From the NCBI GenBank assembly GCA_017409405.1, contig JAFQSU010000078.1, positions 1 through 64,000 on the forward strand: 64,000 bases of DNA. Direction: 5' to 3'. The translations under genes were made by a program, and so were the position numbers. The stretch comes from Oscillospiraceae bacterium (GTDB lineage Bacteria; Bacillota; Clostridia; Oscillospirales; JAAYXM01). Under the pieces are notes generated by a model, which saw nothing but the letters and a program-made list of their open reading frames with translations, was not told the DNA's origin and did no database searches. This document shows positions 27,446 through 36,397 of this stretch, in pieces. Each line of letters opens with the position of its first letter. Within the stretch, counting starts at the first letter, position 1.

Positions 27446-28012
27446 TTACCTTTCCTTTCTTTTTATTATGCGTAATTCGGTTACTATCCCGTCAACCGTC
27501 TCATCGTGAAGCTCACACGGAACGGTCCTTTGTATATTTATTTCACGGCACAGGGCAATTTTCAATGCATTTTTTGCCTCTGCCATAAATCTGTCGTAAT
27601 AACCTCCGCCGCGACCAAGGCGCGTGCAGTCCTCACCAAATGCAACACCCGGCACGATTATAAGGTTAAGCTCATGCGGCGGTAATGCCCTGCCGCCACT
27701 TTTCGGTTCGGGAATTCCGTATCTTCCCGGAGTAAGCTCGGACAGTGAAAAAATCCTTATAGCATCCATCTGTCCTTTACCGTGGCAGAGAGGAACATAT
27801 ACCTCCTTGCCTTGTGCAAGAAGACTTTCGATTATTCTGTCTGTCGCTATTTCGTGTCCGACTCCGACATACACAAACACCTTTTTGAAGCTGTGTTTTG
27901 AATAGCCTTCAAGAAAACGTGTGGATATATCGGAATCGCTTTTTTTGCGTTCACTCTCCGACAGAGCTTCGGAGAGTAGCAACATCTCCCGTCGAAGCTC
28001 TGCTTTATTCAT
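27446..28012 (-). CDS. 5-formyltetrahydrofolate cyclo-ligase
   Basis: About 188 residues. Conserved VPGVAFGEDCTRLGRGGGYYD near the C terminus and an N-terminal basic helix KAELRREMLLL. It uses ATP to convert 5-formyl-THF to 5,10-methenyl-THF. ATG 28012 lies inside the end of the DJ-1 gene (8-bp overlap); an in-frame GTG at 28024 is less likely. Confidence 0.92.
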   Translation of the reverse strand: MNKAELRREMLLLSEALSESERKKSDSDISTRFLEGYSKHSFKKVFVYVGVGHEIATDRIIESLLAQGKEVYVPLCHGKGQMDAIRIFSLSELTPGRYGIPEPKSGGRALPPHELNLIIVPGVAFGEDCTRLGRGGGYYDRFMAEAKNALKIALCREINIQRTVPCELHDETVDGIVTELRIIKRKER

Positions 28013-28547
28013 AGCAGACAGCACTCTTTACTTTGTTTACTTCCTCAGCGCCGCGCAGTGCTTCAAGGATTGCGAAAGCAAAATCATACGCATCTCCGGC
28101 AGCTCTTCCGGTAATTATATTACCGTCCTTCATAACGCCCACCCCGTCACAGAACTGTGCGTCTTTTAGCTCTTCACTGCATGACGGGTAACAAACGCAT
28201 TTTTTGCCGTCAAGTATCCCGAGTCTTGCTAAAATTATGGGAGCGGCGCATATCGCAGCCATGTTTATGCCTGCCCCGTAAACCTTGCGGACTAATTCTT
28301 TTACTGAATCATTTTCCCACAAGTTGTCAACGCCGGGCTGTCCGCCGGGAATAATGAGCATTTCCATGTCCGAAACAGATATGTCCGAAAAGGCTTTATC
28401 TGCGGTCACAACAACCCCGTGAGATGAAGTCACAGACATATCAGACACACCCACGGTTACCACGTCAACACCGCCACGGCGGAGAACGTCAACCGGCACA
28501 AGCGCCTCACACATCTCAAATCCGTTTTCAAGAAGAAGATATACCAT
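28005..28547 (-). CDS. DJ-1/PfpI family protein
   Basis: 180 residues. It has a flavodoxin-like fold with the elbow cysteine in MAAICAAP (about residue 99), an upstream acidic residue in LLENGFE and PGGQPG. It resembles YajL/ThiJ-type members, for which deglycase, chaperone and peptidase activities have all been claimed; no specific substrate can be assigned. In the middle of the tagA-rluD operon. Confidence 0.87.
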   Translation of the reverse strand: MVYLLLENGFEMCEALVPVDVLRRGGVDVVTVGVSDMSVTSSHGVVVTADKAFSDISVSDMEMLIIPGGQPGVDNLWENDSVKELVRKVYGAGINMAAICAAPIILARLGILDGKKCVCYPSCSEELKDAQFCDGVGVMKDGNIITGRAAGDAYDFAFAILEALRGAEEVNKVKSAVCYE

Positions 28548-28561
28548 TTTCTCTTTTCCTT

Positions 28562-29344
28562 TCAGTTATGCATAAGATTCATATATTTGCCATAGCCCTT
28601 TGAAAATATTTCTTTTGCACGGGAGCTTATAAGCCGCGCCAAGCCAAGCCTTATACTTTCTCCGGGAACGGTAGCTGTGCAGCCCTTGCCAAACAAATCT
28701 GCGGCATTTCCGCAAAGCTCACATATTTCTGTTTTTCCCTCGTATTCGTAATGTACGCAATAGCCCGTTTCAGAAAGCGAAATTCCACCGCCGAGAAACT
28801 CAAACTCAGCCATAATTGTTTTCCACCGTTCCTCCGAGCGGATAGGGTGAACAATATCCTTGCACATAGCTTCGTACATTTCATTGATCCTTGGAATATC
28901 TTTTTCAGTTGCACGGTGCAAAGTCTCATCGCCCTTGCCTTCCGTGACGGTTTTAGACACACTGAAAAGCTCGGTATAGCCGTATCTTTCGTAAAAATCA
29001 AACAGGCTTATACTCTGAGGAATGATAACGGTAAAGTCACACGAATGTGCCTCCGATTCGAGCATCTCTCCCGCAATTCCGCGGCCGCGGAATGCGCCTG
29101 TCGTTCCCACACCGTAAATGTATTTCGCATGCAGGATACCGTCCGGTGTCGCGAAATCGTACGGGAACACGTGAATCATGGCGACGCACACGCCGCCAAT
29201 CTCACACACTCTTGCACACGGCAGACGGAATATTCTGTCAAAGAAGAATTTTGAATATTCGACGTCAGCCGGAAAACATTCAAGCCACAGCAATTTCATC
29301 GCCGGAATGTCGGACTCTTTCGCGTTTCTGATTATTTTTTCCAT
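28562..29344 (-). CDS. GNAT-family N-acetyltransferase
   Basis: 260 residues. The N-terminal half is a GNAT fold with the CoA-binding loop in GVGTTGAFRGRGIAGEML (about residue 85). The C-terminal half (about 140-260) is a second domain of the Eis-like or sterol-carrier type, not assigned. The substrate is unknown. It overlaps the DUF2156 gene by 13 bp. Confidence 0.8.
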   Translation of the reverse strand: MEKIIRNAKESDIPAMKLLWLECFPADVEYSKFFFDRIFRLPCARVCEIGGVCVAMIHVFPYDFATPDGILHAKYIYGVGTTGAFRGRGIAGEMLESEAHSCDFTVIIPQSISLFDFYERYGYTELFSVSKTVTEGKGDETLHRATEKDIPRINEMYEAMCKDIVHPIRSEERWKTIMAEFEFLGGGISLSETGYCVHYEYEGKTEICELCGNAADLFGKGCTATVPGESIRLGLARLISSRAKEIFSKGYGKYMNLMHN

Positions 29345-30228
29345 ATCGCACCGTACTTTACAAGCAGCTCAACCGGGTTATAGGACATTTTTGCTTTTCT
29401 CAGTCCCTCAATACCCATATCCTCTTCTCTGTTTATGAGGAGAACGTCACTGCAGCTATGTTCTACGAACATCTTATTTATTGCCTGATATACGCCGTCA
29501 TATGCATAGTCACCTTTTTCGACCATAACATCCACGGTATCGTCGCTTATCTTTGCACCTATACAATATGCGCATACCTTACCGTCAACACGCAAAACTC
29601 CTCCGCGAAGCCCAAACTCTTCAAAAAAAGCAAGCAGCTTTTCGATAGCGGTTGTCTCGTACTGCAGAACCTCTATGCCGTCCTTGTCGGCAGCAAGCTT
29701 TATCCACTTTTTCTGAAACTCCAAAATCTCGGGAATATCATCCTTTGTCATGTTCGAATACGAAAATCTGCCGTCATATCGCTTGAGAAACTTATTGACC
29801 TGATTGCGCTTCTGATGATATTTCTTGCCCGGAAGCGTTGCAAGCTCTTCCCTGTTATATATATAATCGAAGCTTTTACGTCTTTCCTCGAATTCAAACT
29901 CTCCGGGGAATGCCCTTTCCATCCCCTCACGCATTTTTTCCGTCACCGAGTGAAACCTCGGTGTGCGTCCAAAAGCTTTTTCCGTCTCATATATTTTCGT
30001 AAGTGTTTCTTCAAAGCTTCCGCCGAGCGGAGGAAGGTACGACACATCGTCGCCCTTTCCCGAGCGCACATATACCGTATCTCCGTCCATGCAAATTTCA
30101 GTATTGTACAAATTGCACCATGTGTACAGAATAACAAACGAGCTCTCTGTCGAGTTATATCCGCAGCTGCTCATTATGGGAGCACAAAGCTCATAGTCAT
30201 TCTCGTGTACCGGTCGAAACTCAAGCAT
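29332..30228 (-). CDS. DUF2156 (phosphatidylglycerol lysyltransferase C-domain-like) protein
   Basis: 298 residues without membrane spans. The pattern KKYHQKRNQVNKFLKRY in the middle and NREEDMGIEGLRKAKMSYNP at the C terminus are typical of DUF2156, the soluble aminoacyl-transferase domain of MprF. The absence of the membrane flippase half means lipid lysinylation cannot be assumed; free soluble versions are common and uncharacterised in Clostridia. Confidence 0.85.
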   Translation of the reverse strand: MLEFRPVHENDYELCAPIMSSCGYNSTESSFVILYTWCNLYNTEICMDGDTVYVRSGKGDDVSYLPPLGGSFEETLTKIYETEKAFGRTPRFHSVTEKMREGMERAFPGEFEFEERRKSFDYIYNREELATLPGKKYHQKRNQVNKFLKRYDGRFSYSNMTKDDIPEILEFQKKWIKLAADKDGIEVLQYETTAIEKLLAFFEEFGLRGGVLRVDGKVCAYCIGAKISDDTVDVMVEKGDYAYDGVYQAINKMFVEHSCSDVLLINREEDMGIEGLRKAKMSYNPVELLVKYGAIWKK

Positions 30229-30229
30229 T

Positions 30230-30895
30230 TTATTTCCCTTCTGTCAAAACATCCGAAACCGTTTTGAAAATTTCGGCATGAATCTCATCTATTGTCTTTA
30301 TTCTTTGATTTTCAGTGCACGATATTCTTTTCCACGAATATTTTGCGGCAAGCGCCGTTGCCGAGGCATAACAGGTTTTCAGATATTCTTTGTCCTTTTC
30401 GTGAATATCCTCTTCCCCCTCGCGCTTTCTCATAAGGCTTTCCGCATGCTCGGGCGGCATATCAAGAAAAATCACCGCAGATGGCTCGGGAAGACCGAGA
30501 AGCCTGTATTCAAAATCAAACAGCCAGTCGCAGAAGCTTTCGCGCTCACCCTCAGGCATTTTACTCGCCTGATATATTGCGTTGGAGGTAGTGTAGCGGT
30601 CAAGCAAAACAATGCCGCCGTCATCGAGGTATGATTTCCATTCACGGAGATATGACGCAACACGGTCCACCGCAAAAAAGCTCGATGCGGCATACGGATT
30701 TACCGCGTGTGCAGAATCACCGAATTCGCCGCCGAGGTACATGCGCACAAGCGCGGAAGAGTCGCTGTCATATCTGGGGAATGCGATTTTTTTGAATTTC
30801 TGACCCTCATCGGTCAGGCGACGGCACAACAGCTCAAGCTGTGTTGATTTTCCCGAGCAGTCGGTTCCCTCTATCGTGATAAGCTTGCTACGCAT
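30230..30895 (-). CDS. tmk: Thymidylate kinase
   Basis: 221 residues. P-loop IEGTDCSGKST at the N terminus, the DRY motif in LLDRYTTSNAIYQA (about residue 98), and a lid region with basic residues MRKREGEEDIHE. It phosphorylates dTMP to dTDP. The Cys in the P-loop is unusual but lies at a variable position. Confidence 0.9.
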   Translation of the reverse strand: MRSKLITIEGTDCSGKSTQLELLCRRLTDEGQKFKKIAFPRYDSDSSALVRMYLGGEFGDSAHAVNPYAASSFFAVDRVASYLREWKSYLDDGGIVLLDRYTTSNAIYQASKMPEGERESFCDWLFDFEYRLLGLPEPSAVIFLDMPPEHAESLMRKREGEEDIHEKDKEYLKTCYASATALAAKYSWKRISCTENQRIKTIDEIHAEIFKTVSDVLTEGK

Positions 30896-30900
30896 ATCTC

Positions 30901-31629
30901 CTACCTCTTTCTCATTGCGTCAAATATTACCGCAAACATATATTTCGGAAGTGCGAGCATACGCCCTGCACGCTTCGGCTCTTTGATGAGTCTGTAGAAC
31001 CATTCAAGTCCGAGTTTTATGAATATATCCGGTGCGCGCTTGACCGTGCCGGCATAGGAATCGAGAGAGCCGCCGAGTCCGAGCATGAGCCGTACATTGA
31101 GCTTGTCCCTGTTTTTTGCCATCCAAAGCTCCTGCTTCGGCGCACCGAGGCACACGAAAAGAATATCTGCGCCGCTTTTGTTTATTTCGTCTATTACATC
31201 CTCGTCATTCTTAAAATATCCGTCACGGATGCCTGCAAAAACTATTCCGGGATACCTCTCCGAAATTTTTGATGCCGCAAGCTCTGCCACTCCCGGCTTT
31301 GCGCCAAGGAAAAACACCATCTTTCCCTTCTCTGCCGCAAGTGAGAGTATACGCTCGCCCAACTCAACGCCCGGAACCTTCTGCTTGACGGGTGTTCCGT
31401 ATATCCTTGAGGCATATACAACGCCTATGCCGTCGGCGACAACAAGGTCTGCGGAATTTATGATTCTGCCAAGCTCGACATCGTGCGCTGCCATATATGC
31501 AATCTCTGCATTGGGCGTTACAGCCATATGATTGCTCTCTTCTTCAAGCATCTTCTCTGCGAGAGCCGCCGCCTCATCAAGCGTTACATTGTTGTACGAA
31601 ATGCCGTAAATTGATATTTTTTCATGCAT
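30901..31629 (-). CDS. WecG/TagA/CpsF glycosyltransferase
   Basis: 242 residues. GT26 motifs: TPNAEIAYMA with the conserved Asp further on in VVADGIGVVYAS, FFLGAKPGVAE and CLGAPKQELWMAKN. TagA adds ManNAc to GlcNAc-PP-undecaprenol in the first committed linkage-unit step for wall teichoic acid or related polymers. The first gene of the long leftward operon, and plausibly part of the same wall-polymer pathway as the cluster at 49.2-54.8 kb. Confidence 0.9.
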   Translation of the reverse strand: MHEKISIYGISYNNVTLDEAAALAEKMLEEESNHMAVTPNAEIAYMAAHDVELGRIINSADLVVADGIGVVYASRIYGTPVKQKVPGVELGERILSLAAEKGKMVFFLGAKPGVAELAASKISERYPGIVFAGIRDGYFKNDEDVIDEINKSGADILFVCLGAPKQELWMAKNRDKLNVRLMLGLGGSLDSYAGTVKRAPDIFIKLGLEWFYRLIKEPKRAGRMLALPKYMFAVIFDAMRKR

Positions 31630-31672
31630 ATTATCTATCCCCTTTGATAAGGTACATAATTATCTATAATAT

Positions 31673-31701
31673 ATAATACCACAATCTAAAAGAATTGAAA
31701 A
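31673..31701 (-). promoter_or_regulatory. Promoter of the tagA-tmk-...-rluD operon
   Basis: Minus strand: TTTTCA (31696-31701), 17 bp, TATTAT (31673-31678). Confidence 0.6.
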
Positions 31702-31778
31702 GTAAAATTCGTGTGTATAATGTAAACTTTAAGATTTTCCTGTCCATATATGAAATTTTTAAATAAATACAAAAAGCT

Positions 31779-31807
31779 TTGACGTTTTTGACAATCGGTG
31801 ATAATAT
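31779..31807 (+). promoter_or_regulatory. Promoter of the rodA-like gene
   Basis: TTGACG (31779-31784), 17 bp, TAATAT (31802-31807), about 28 bp before the TTG start. A second TTGACA at 31788 is too close to the -10 to be the main box. Confidence 0.6.
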
Positions 31808-31835
31808 AATTATAAAATGGAAAGAGGTGAACATC

Positions 31836-32963
31836 TTGTCCGGTTTTCTTCGCTCACTGAAAAACTTTTTTCGACAGATTGATATAAAGCTTTTAATCGT
31901 TGCTTTGGTTGCCTCAACCTTTGGCATGGTTCTTATCGCAAGCGCAACACAAAGCATGGGCAGTGGCAGTTTTCTGAAGGTTCAGCTTGTTGCGACGGTT
32001 GTCGGCATTGGGCTTTATCTTATGCTGTCCTGGCTCGACCTCGACTCCGTCAGCTCATGGTGGAAGTATGTTTATATTGCAAATCTTCTTTTAATCTGTT
32101 CGCTCATTTTCTTCGGAACGGGCTCCGAGGAAACAGGAAACCGTGCGTGGATACGCTTCGGTTCTATCGGTATCCAACCTGCAGAATTTGGCAAAATTCT
32201 TTTCATTCTTGCGTTTGCAGGACATATTGACTCTCTGCGTGACAGGCTTGATTCATCCTTTTCCGTCTTACTTCTCGGCGTGCATGCACTAATCCCCATC
32301 GGTCTTATATATGCCGTTTCGTCTGACCTCGGCTCTTCACTTGTTTATGTGGTCATTTTTGTTGTGATGATGTTCTGTGCCGGAATAAAGCTTCGTTGGT
32401 TTGCCGGCGCACTCGTCACTTTAGGCGCAGCCTCTCCTTTTATCTGGAAATATTTTTTGCGCGAAGACCAGAAGATGCGTGTTCTCGTTGTGTTCAATCC
32501 GGAGCTTGACCCACTCGGTCGCGGATATCACGCCATACAGAGCAAAATCGCAATAGGCTCGGGTCAGCTTTTCGGAAGAGGGCTTGGACAGGGAACACAG
32601 ACACAGCTCGGATATCTTCCCGCAAAACAGACGGACTTTATTTTCTCCGTTGCCGGAGAGGAGCTTGGTCTCATAGGGTGCATAGCCGTCATTGTCATAC
32701 TTGCGCTTATCATTGCAAGATGTCTTTCAATCACCATGCGCTCTTCCTCGTTTTCCTCTTTTCTGATATGTGCAGGCGTTTCTGCCATGCTTATTGCCCA
32801 GACAGTCGAAAACATCGGTATGTGTACGGGGCTTCTCCCCGTCATCGGACTTACACTTCCGCTGTTCTCATACGGCGGTTCCAGCGTTCTCGCCGTTTAT
32901 ATGGCACTCGGTCTTATAAGCTCGGCACGAATGAAAGCGGTTCCGTCCCGTTTATCAAACTAA
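31836..32963 (+). CDS. SEDS-family peptidoglycan polymerase, RodA/FtsW-like
   Basis: 375 residues, about ten membrane spans. Typical SEDS segments: ASSMG-like ASATQSMGS near TM1, GNRAWIRFGSIGIQPAEFGKI, and the C-terminal NIGMCTGLLPVIGLTLPLFSYGGSS. SEDS proteins polymerise lipid II with a class B PBP. The profile favours RodA over FtsW but no PBP2 or mre genes are nearby. The start is TTG at 31836 with GAGGTG six bases upstream. Followed after 17 bp by the HAD gene. Confidence 0.88.
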   Translation: MSGFLRSLKNFFRQIDIKLLIVALVASTFGMVLIASATQSMGSGSFLKVQLVATVVGIGLYLMLSWLDLDSVSSWWKYVYIANLLLICSLIFFGTGSEETGNRAWIRFGSIGIQPAEFGKILFILAFAGHIDSLRDRLDSSFSVLLLGVHALIPIGLIYAVSSDLGSSLVYVVIFVVMMFCAGIKLRWFAGALVTLGAASPFIWKYFLREDQKMRVLVVFNPELDPLGRGYHAIQSKIAIGSGQLFGRGLGQGTQTQLGYLPAKQTDFIFSVAGEELGLIGCIAVIVILALIIARCLSITMRSSSFSSFLICAGVSAMLIAQTVENIGMCTGLLPVIGLTLPLFSYGGSSVLAVYMALGLISSARMKAVPSRLSN

Positions 32964-32980
32964 AACAGGAGTTTAAAAGT

Positions 32981-33658
32981 ATGCTTTCAAATTATGACAT
33001 TATTCTCTTTGACTCTGACAACACCTTATACAACCACGGCATTCACGAAAAAACAGCAATCTTTGAGGCTTTTTCTCTGTACGGAGAAGAAATTGACGAT
33101 GAGCGCTATCTTCTCTACAGAAGAATAAACGATGATATCTGGAAGGAGTTTGAACGGGGCATCTCGCACACAGACGGACCTTTAGTTGAACGCTTCCGCA
33201 GGTTTTCGGATGCTTCTGGGATTTCGCTGTGTCCTTTCCGCATAAACGAGCTGTATGTTGAAGCCTTGTCAAATCAGTGTTCTCCGTTTCCCGACTCTTA
33301 CGAGGTTTGCAAAAAGCTTTCCGAAACCCATAAATTATACATCATTACAAACGGCACCGAAAGCATTCAGCTCAAGCGGTATGAGGTAAGTCCTCTGCGT
33401 CCGTTCTTCTCGGGCATTTTTACTGCCGCCGGGATAGGTATCCAGAAGCCCAAAAAAGAATTCTTTGACCGTGTCCTTGAAAAAATCGGAAACCCCGAAA
33501 AGCGACGTGTAATCGTCATCGGCGACTCGCTCACCTCGGATATCCTCGGCGGTGTGAATGCAGGGCTTGACACCTGTTGGTACAATCCTGAACACAAAGA
33601 GAACAGCATGGATTTTTCTCCCACATATGAAATAGAATCTCTCAAATCCCTTTTATAA
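32981..33658 (+). CDS. YjjG-like HAD nucleotidase
   Basis: 225 residues. HAD motifs in order: FDSDNTLYN (I), ITNGTE (II), the Lys in KPKKEFF (III), VIGDSLTSDILGG (IV). An alpha-helical cap of about 65 residues gives the YjjG class, which removes phosphate from noncanonical pyrimidine nucleotides. AGGAG lies 10 bp before ATG 32981; an open frame extending upstream overlaps rodA and is not used. Confidence 0.85.
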   Translation: MLSNYDIILFDSDNTLYNHGIHEKTAIFEAFSLYGEEIDDERYLLYRRINDDIWKEFERGISHTDGPLVERFRRFSDASGISLCPFRINELYVEALSNQCSPFPDSYEVCKKLSETHKLYIITNGTESIQLKRYEVSPLRPFFSGIFTAAGIGIQKPKKEFFDRVLEKIGNPEKRRVIVIGDSLTSDILGGVNAGLDTCWYNPEHKENSMDFSPTYEIESLKSLL

Positions 33659-33669
33659 ATTTTATATTC

Positions 33670-33704
33670 AAAGGCAACTGCAGACTGATACTGCAGTTGC
33701 CTTT
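33670..33704. terminator. Bidirectional terminator
   Basis: Perfect 14-bp stem AAAGGCAACTGCAG / CTGCAGTTGCCTTT with a 7-base loop between the convergent yjjG-like and symporter genes. Confidence 0.9.
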
Positions 33705-33706
33705 AT

Positions 33707-35035
33707 TTATAGTTCCTTTTTCGTTTCGCGGATTACAATTCCTGAAAGCAGAATTACGGCAATGAGGTTTGGTATCATCATAATACCGTTGAACATATCA
33801 CCAATTTCCCACACGCTTTCAACCCGGAGGACTGCGCCAAGCGCAACCGCCGCCACGAAAACACCCTGATATGCTTTTGATAAGCGCTCATTTTCATGCG
33901 ACAGGTACGCAACACACCGCTCACCGTAATATGACCAGCCGAGAATCGTGGACAGGGCAAACAAAACCGTTGCCACAGCGACAAATACTCCGCCAAAGTC
34001 TCCGAAAAACGCTTGAAAAGCACGTGTCACAAGAGCTGCTCCCGAAGCTTCTCCGTTGTGACAACCCGAACCTATAACGGCTATTGCCGTTACCGTACAG
34101 ACGATTATTGTGTCTACAAACACCTCAAACATACCCCAGAAGCCCTGATGCATGGGGCTTTTGGCGTCCGCTGCGGCATGTACCAAAGGCGCACTGCCAA
34201 GACCTGCCTCGTTTGAAAAGACACCGCGTGCAACACCGAAGCGGATTGCCTTTTTTACCATTTCTCCTGCCCCTGCGCCGTAAACCGCCTGCGGTGTCAA
34301 TGCAGAAGCGCAAATCTCGTGCAGTGCATCTATCGCAGAGCCTGGCGAAAGAACAATTATTCCGACACCGCCGAGGATATAAAGCCCTGCCATGAGCGGT
34401 ACCATTTTTTCTGCAAAGTGCGAAATTCTCGAGATTCCGCCACTCATAGCGACTGCCGCAATTGTCGCGACAAGAAGTCCCGTCACCCACTCAGGTGTAC
34501 CGATAAAAAAGCTCACAACAGAAGAAATGGAATTTGACTGGTTCATCGCCCCCATGCCCAGACACGCAAATGCTCCTGATATTGCAAACAGGACAGAAAG
34601 CCATGTATATCCCTTGCCCAATCCTCTTTTTATGTAATACATCGGTCCGCCGTAATACTCTCCGTTTCTTTCCATACGGAATTTTACCGAAAGGAAAATT
34701 TCTGCATATTTGGTCGCCATACCCAGAAGTGCCGAAACCCACATCCAGAACACGGCACCGGCTCCGCCTGCCGTTATAGCGGTTGCAACTCCCACTATGT
34801 TTCCGGTGCCTATCGAAGATGCAAGTGCCGAAGCCACCGCCTGATAGGGAGTAATCCTCCCGTTGGCTTTTTTCTGCCTTTTAAGCAGTGTTCCGAAGGT
34901 TTCCCGTGACCACAGTGGAAATTTTGTTATCTGAAAAAAGCCGAGCCTTGCGGACAAATATATTCCGCAACTCATAACAAGCAGGAGCATGGGGACTCCC
35001 CAGACAGTTTTATTTATCGCCGCCACAATCTGCAT
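33707..35035 (-). CDS. AGCS-family sodium:alanine/glycine symporter
   Basis: 442 residues, about eleven membrane spans. Conserved AGCS segments: SIGTGNIVGVATAITAGGAGAVFWMWVSAL (about 75-105), GGPMYYIKRG, and FSNEAGLGSAPLVHAAA with the sodium-site region. It imports alanine or glycine with sodium. Single-gene unit; ribosome site CGGAGG. Confidence 0.93.
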   Translation of the reverse strand: MQIVAAINKTVWGVPMLLLVMSCGIYLSARLGFFQITKFPLWSRETFGTLLKRQKKANGRITPYQAVASALASSIGTGNIVGVATAITAGGAGAVFWMWVSALLGMATKYAEIFLSVKFRMERNGEYYGGPMYYIKRGLGKGYTWLSVLFAISGAFACLGMGAMNQSNSISSVVSFFIGTPEWVTGLLVATIAAVAMSGGISRISHFAEKMVPLMAGLYILGGVGIIVLSPGSAIDALHEICASALTPQAVYGAGAGEMVKKAIRFGVARGVFSNEAGLGSAPLVHAAADAKSPMHQGFWGMFEVFVDTIIVCTVTAIAVIGSGCHNGEASGAALVTRAFQAFFGDFGGVFVAVATVLFALSTILGWSYYGERCVAYLSHENERLSKAYQGVFVAAVALGAVLRVESVWEIGDMFNGIMMIPNLIAVILLSGIVIRETKKEL

Positions 35036-35120
35036 ATGTATACCTCCGATATGTACATATGGCAGAATATGATTATTTTTCCGCCAGTATTACATATAGA
35101 TTGCAAAACGGATTTACATA

Positions 35121-35149
35121 TTGCAAAACCTTGCGCCGACATGTATAAT
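35121..35149 (+). promoter_or_regulatory. Promoter of the 35172 gene
   Basis: TTGCAA (35121-35126), 17 bp, perfect TATAAT (35144-35149). Confidence 0.7.
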
Positions 35150-35171
35150 GAACATAAAGGAGGTGTCTGCC

Positions 35172-36353
35172 GTGAAAAAAAGATTTATTTCGCTCATCCT
35201 TATAATTTGCATATCCGCACTGCTGTTTTCCGTTCCGTCGGGTGCCGCGAGTGAGATTTTTGTCGCTGCCGGCAACACCGTTCTGCCGCTTACTGATGCT
35301 ATGCCAATCCGTTCAAGCGGTGTGTGGTACATAGATTATCAGTGTTTCACAAAAGGAGGACTCAACGTAAACAGCTCATACAATGCCGCCGAGCGAACCC
35401 TCGTTCTTTATACCTGGGACACCACGCTTGTATTTGATCTCAACTCCGCAACGGCGTACACTACCGCAGAAAAGGTTCCGTACAAGGCAGTTGCCTTTGT
35501 CTCCTCCGGCACGGTGTATGTCCCTGCACAGTTTACAGCCCAGATGCTCGGCTTTGAATGCTCGTATCTTTCCGACCCCGTCATGATACGCATCAAACGC
35601 TCGACTGATATTCCGAACAACATGTTTCAGTATATTGCTCAAAGTGAGATTCCGAATCTCTTGGCTGCGTACAATGCAAGCAAGAAAAACAACAATGATG
35701 TTTCATCATCCGCAGGTTCACAACCGACTTCACCTGATGATGAGAGCGAGAACAATACCGTGCGCAAGGGCATCCGTCTGACGTTTAACATAACGGACGG
35801 CGCCAATATGTCAAAAATTCTCGACTCGCTCTCACGTTACGGCTGCCATGCAACCTTTTTTATCAAAGGCAGTGCAATTGACAACTGTGAAAACGAGCTG
35901 CGCCGTGCCGTGAGCGGCGGTCATTCGCTCGGCATGCTCTCGCAGAACGGAAGCTCCGATTTTTCCGCCGGCGGTGATGTTCTAAAAAATGCTCTTTCTT
36001 CATGCAACGACCGTTTATTTAAGACGGCAAAAACGAAGACACGGCTTATCCGCATACCTGACGGGAGCAAGGCTGTTTCCAAGGAAACCGTCGATACACT
36101 CATCTCTCTCGGCTACAGAATATGGGATGACTCATTCACTCCCACAGGAAGTTCCGCCAACCGCATCTACAACTCAACCGTGTCGCAGCTTTCCGGCGGA
36201 AAGTACCGTACCCCGACGATAACACTTACCGATTCCGACGCTTCGGTAAGCGCTCTGACACGCATCCTTCGCTATCTTGATACAAACAATTACAGAACAT
36301 ATACCATATCCGTTCTCGACACACCTGTAAACGATATTTCGGAAAGAAGATAA
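35172..36353 (+). CDS. Secreted protein: copper-amine-oxidase-N-like domain plus degenerate polysaccharide-deacetylase fold
   Basis: 393 residues. The start is GTG 35172 with AAAGGAGGTG six bases upstream. Signal peptide about 1-24; residues about 30-140 resemble the copper amine oxidase N-terminal-like domain common in clostridial exported proteins (VYVPAQFTAQMLGFE). A Ser/Pro/Asp-rich linker leads to a NodB-like domain (about 200-390): LTFNITDGAN ... ILDSLSRYGCHATFFIKG. The catalytic Asp-Asp is replaced (ITDG instead of FDDG) and the metal His-x3-His motif reads HSLGML, with only one His. So the fold looks retained and the deacetylase chemistry lost; it may bind glycan. Confidence 0.8.
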   Translation: MKKRFISLILIICISALLFSVPSGAASEIFVAAGNTVLPLTDAMPIRSSGVWYIDYQCFTKGGLNVNSSYNAAERTLVLYTWDTTLVFDLNSATAYTTAEKVPYKAVAFVSSGTVYVPAQFTAQMLGFECSYLSDPVMIRIKRSTDIPNNMFQYIAQSEIPNLLAAYNASKKNNNDVSSSAGSQPTSPDDESENNTVRKGIRLTFNITDGANMSKILDSLSRYGCHATFFIKGSAIDNCENELRRAVSGGHSLGMLSQNGSSDFSAGGDVLKNALSSCNDRLFKTAKTKTRLIRIPDGSKAVSKETVDTLISLGYRIWDDSFTPTGSSANRIYNSTVSQLSGGKYRTPTITLTDSDASVSALTRILRYLDTNNYRTYTISVLDTPVNDISERR

Positions 36354-36388
36354 AAAAATTCTGCAAGATTTCTCTTGCAGAATTTTTT
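36353..36388. terminator. Bidirectional terminator
   Basis: Perfect 16-base arms AAAAAATTCTGCAAGA / TCTTGCAGAATTTTTT with a 4-base loop, between convergent genes ending at 36353 and 36398. Confidence 0.92.
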
Positions 36389-36397
36389 ATTTTCTTT

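Noticed and set aside
32678-32980. N-terminal extension of the YjjG-like gene
   Set aside because: Overlaps rodA in another frame; the HAD motif starts right after the ATG at 32981, which has its own ribosome site.
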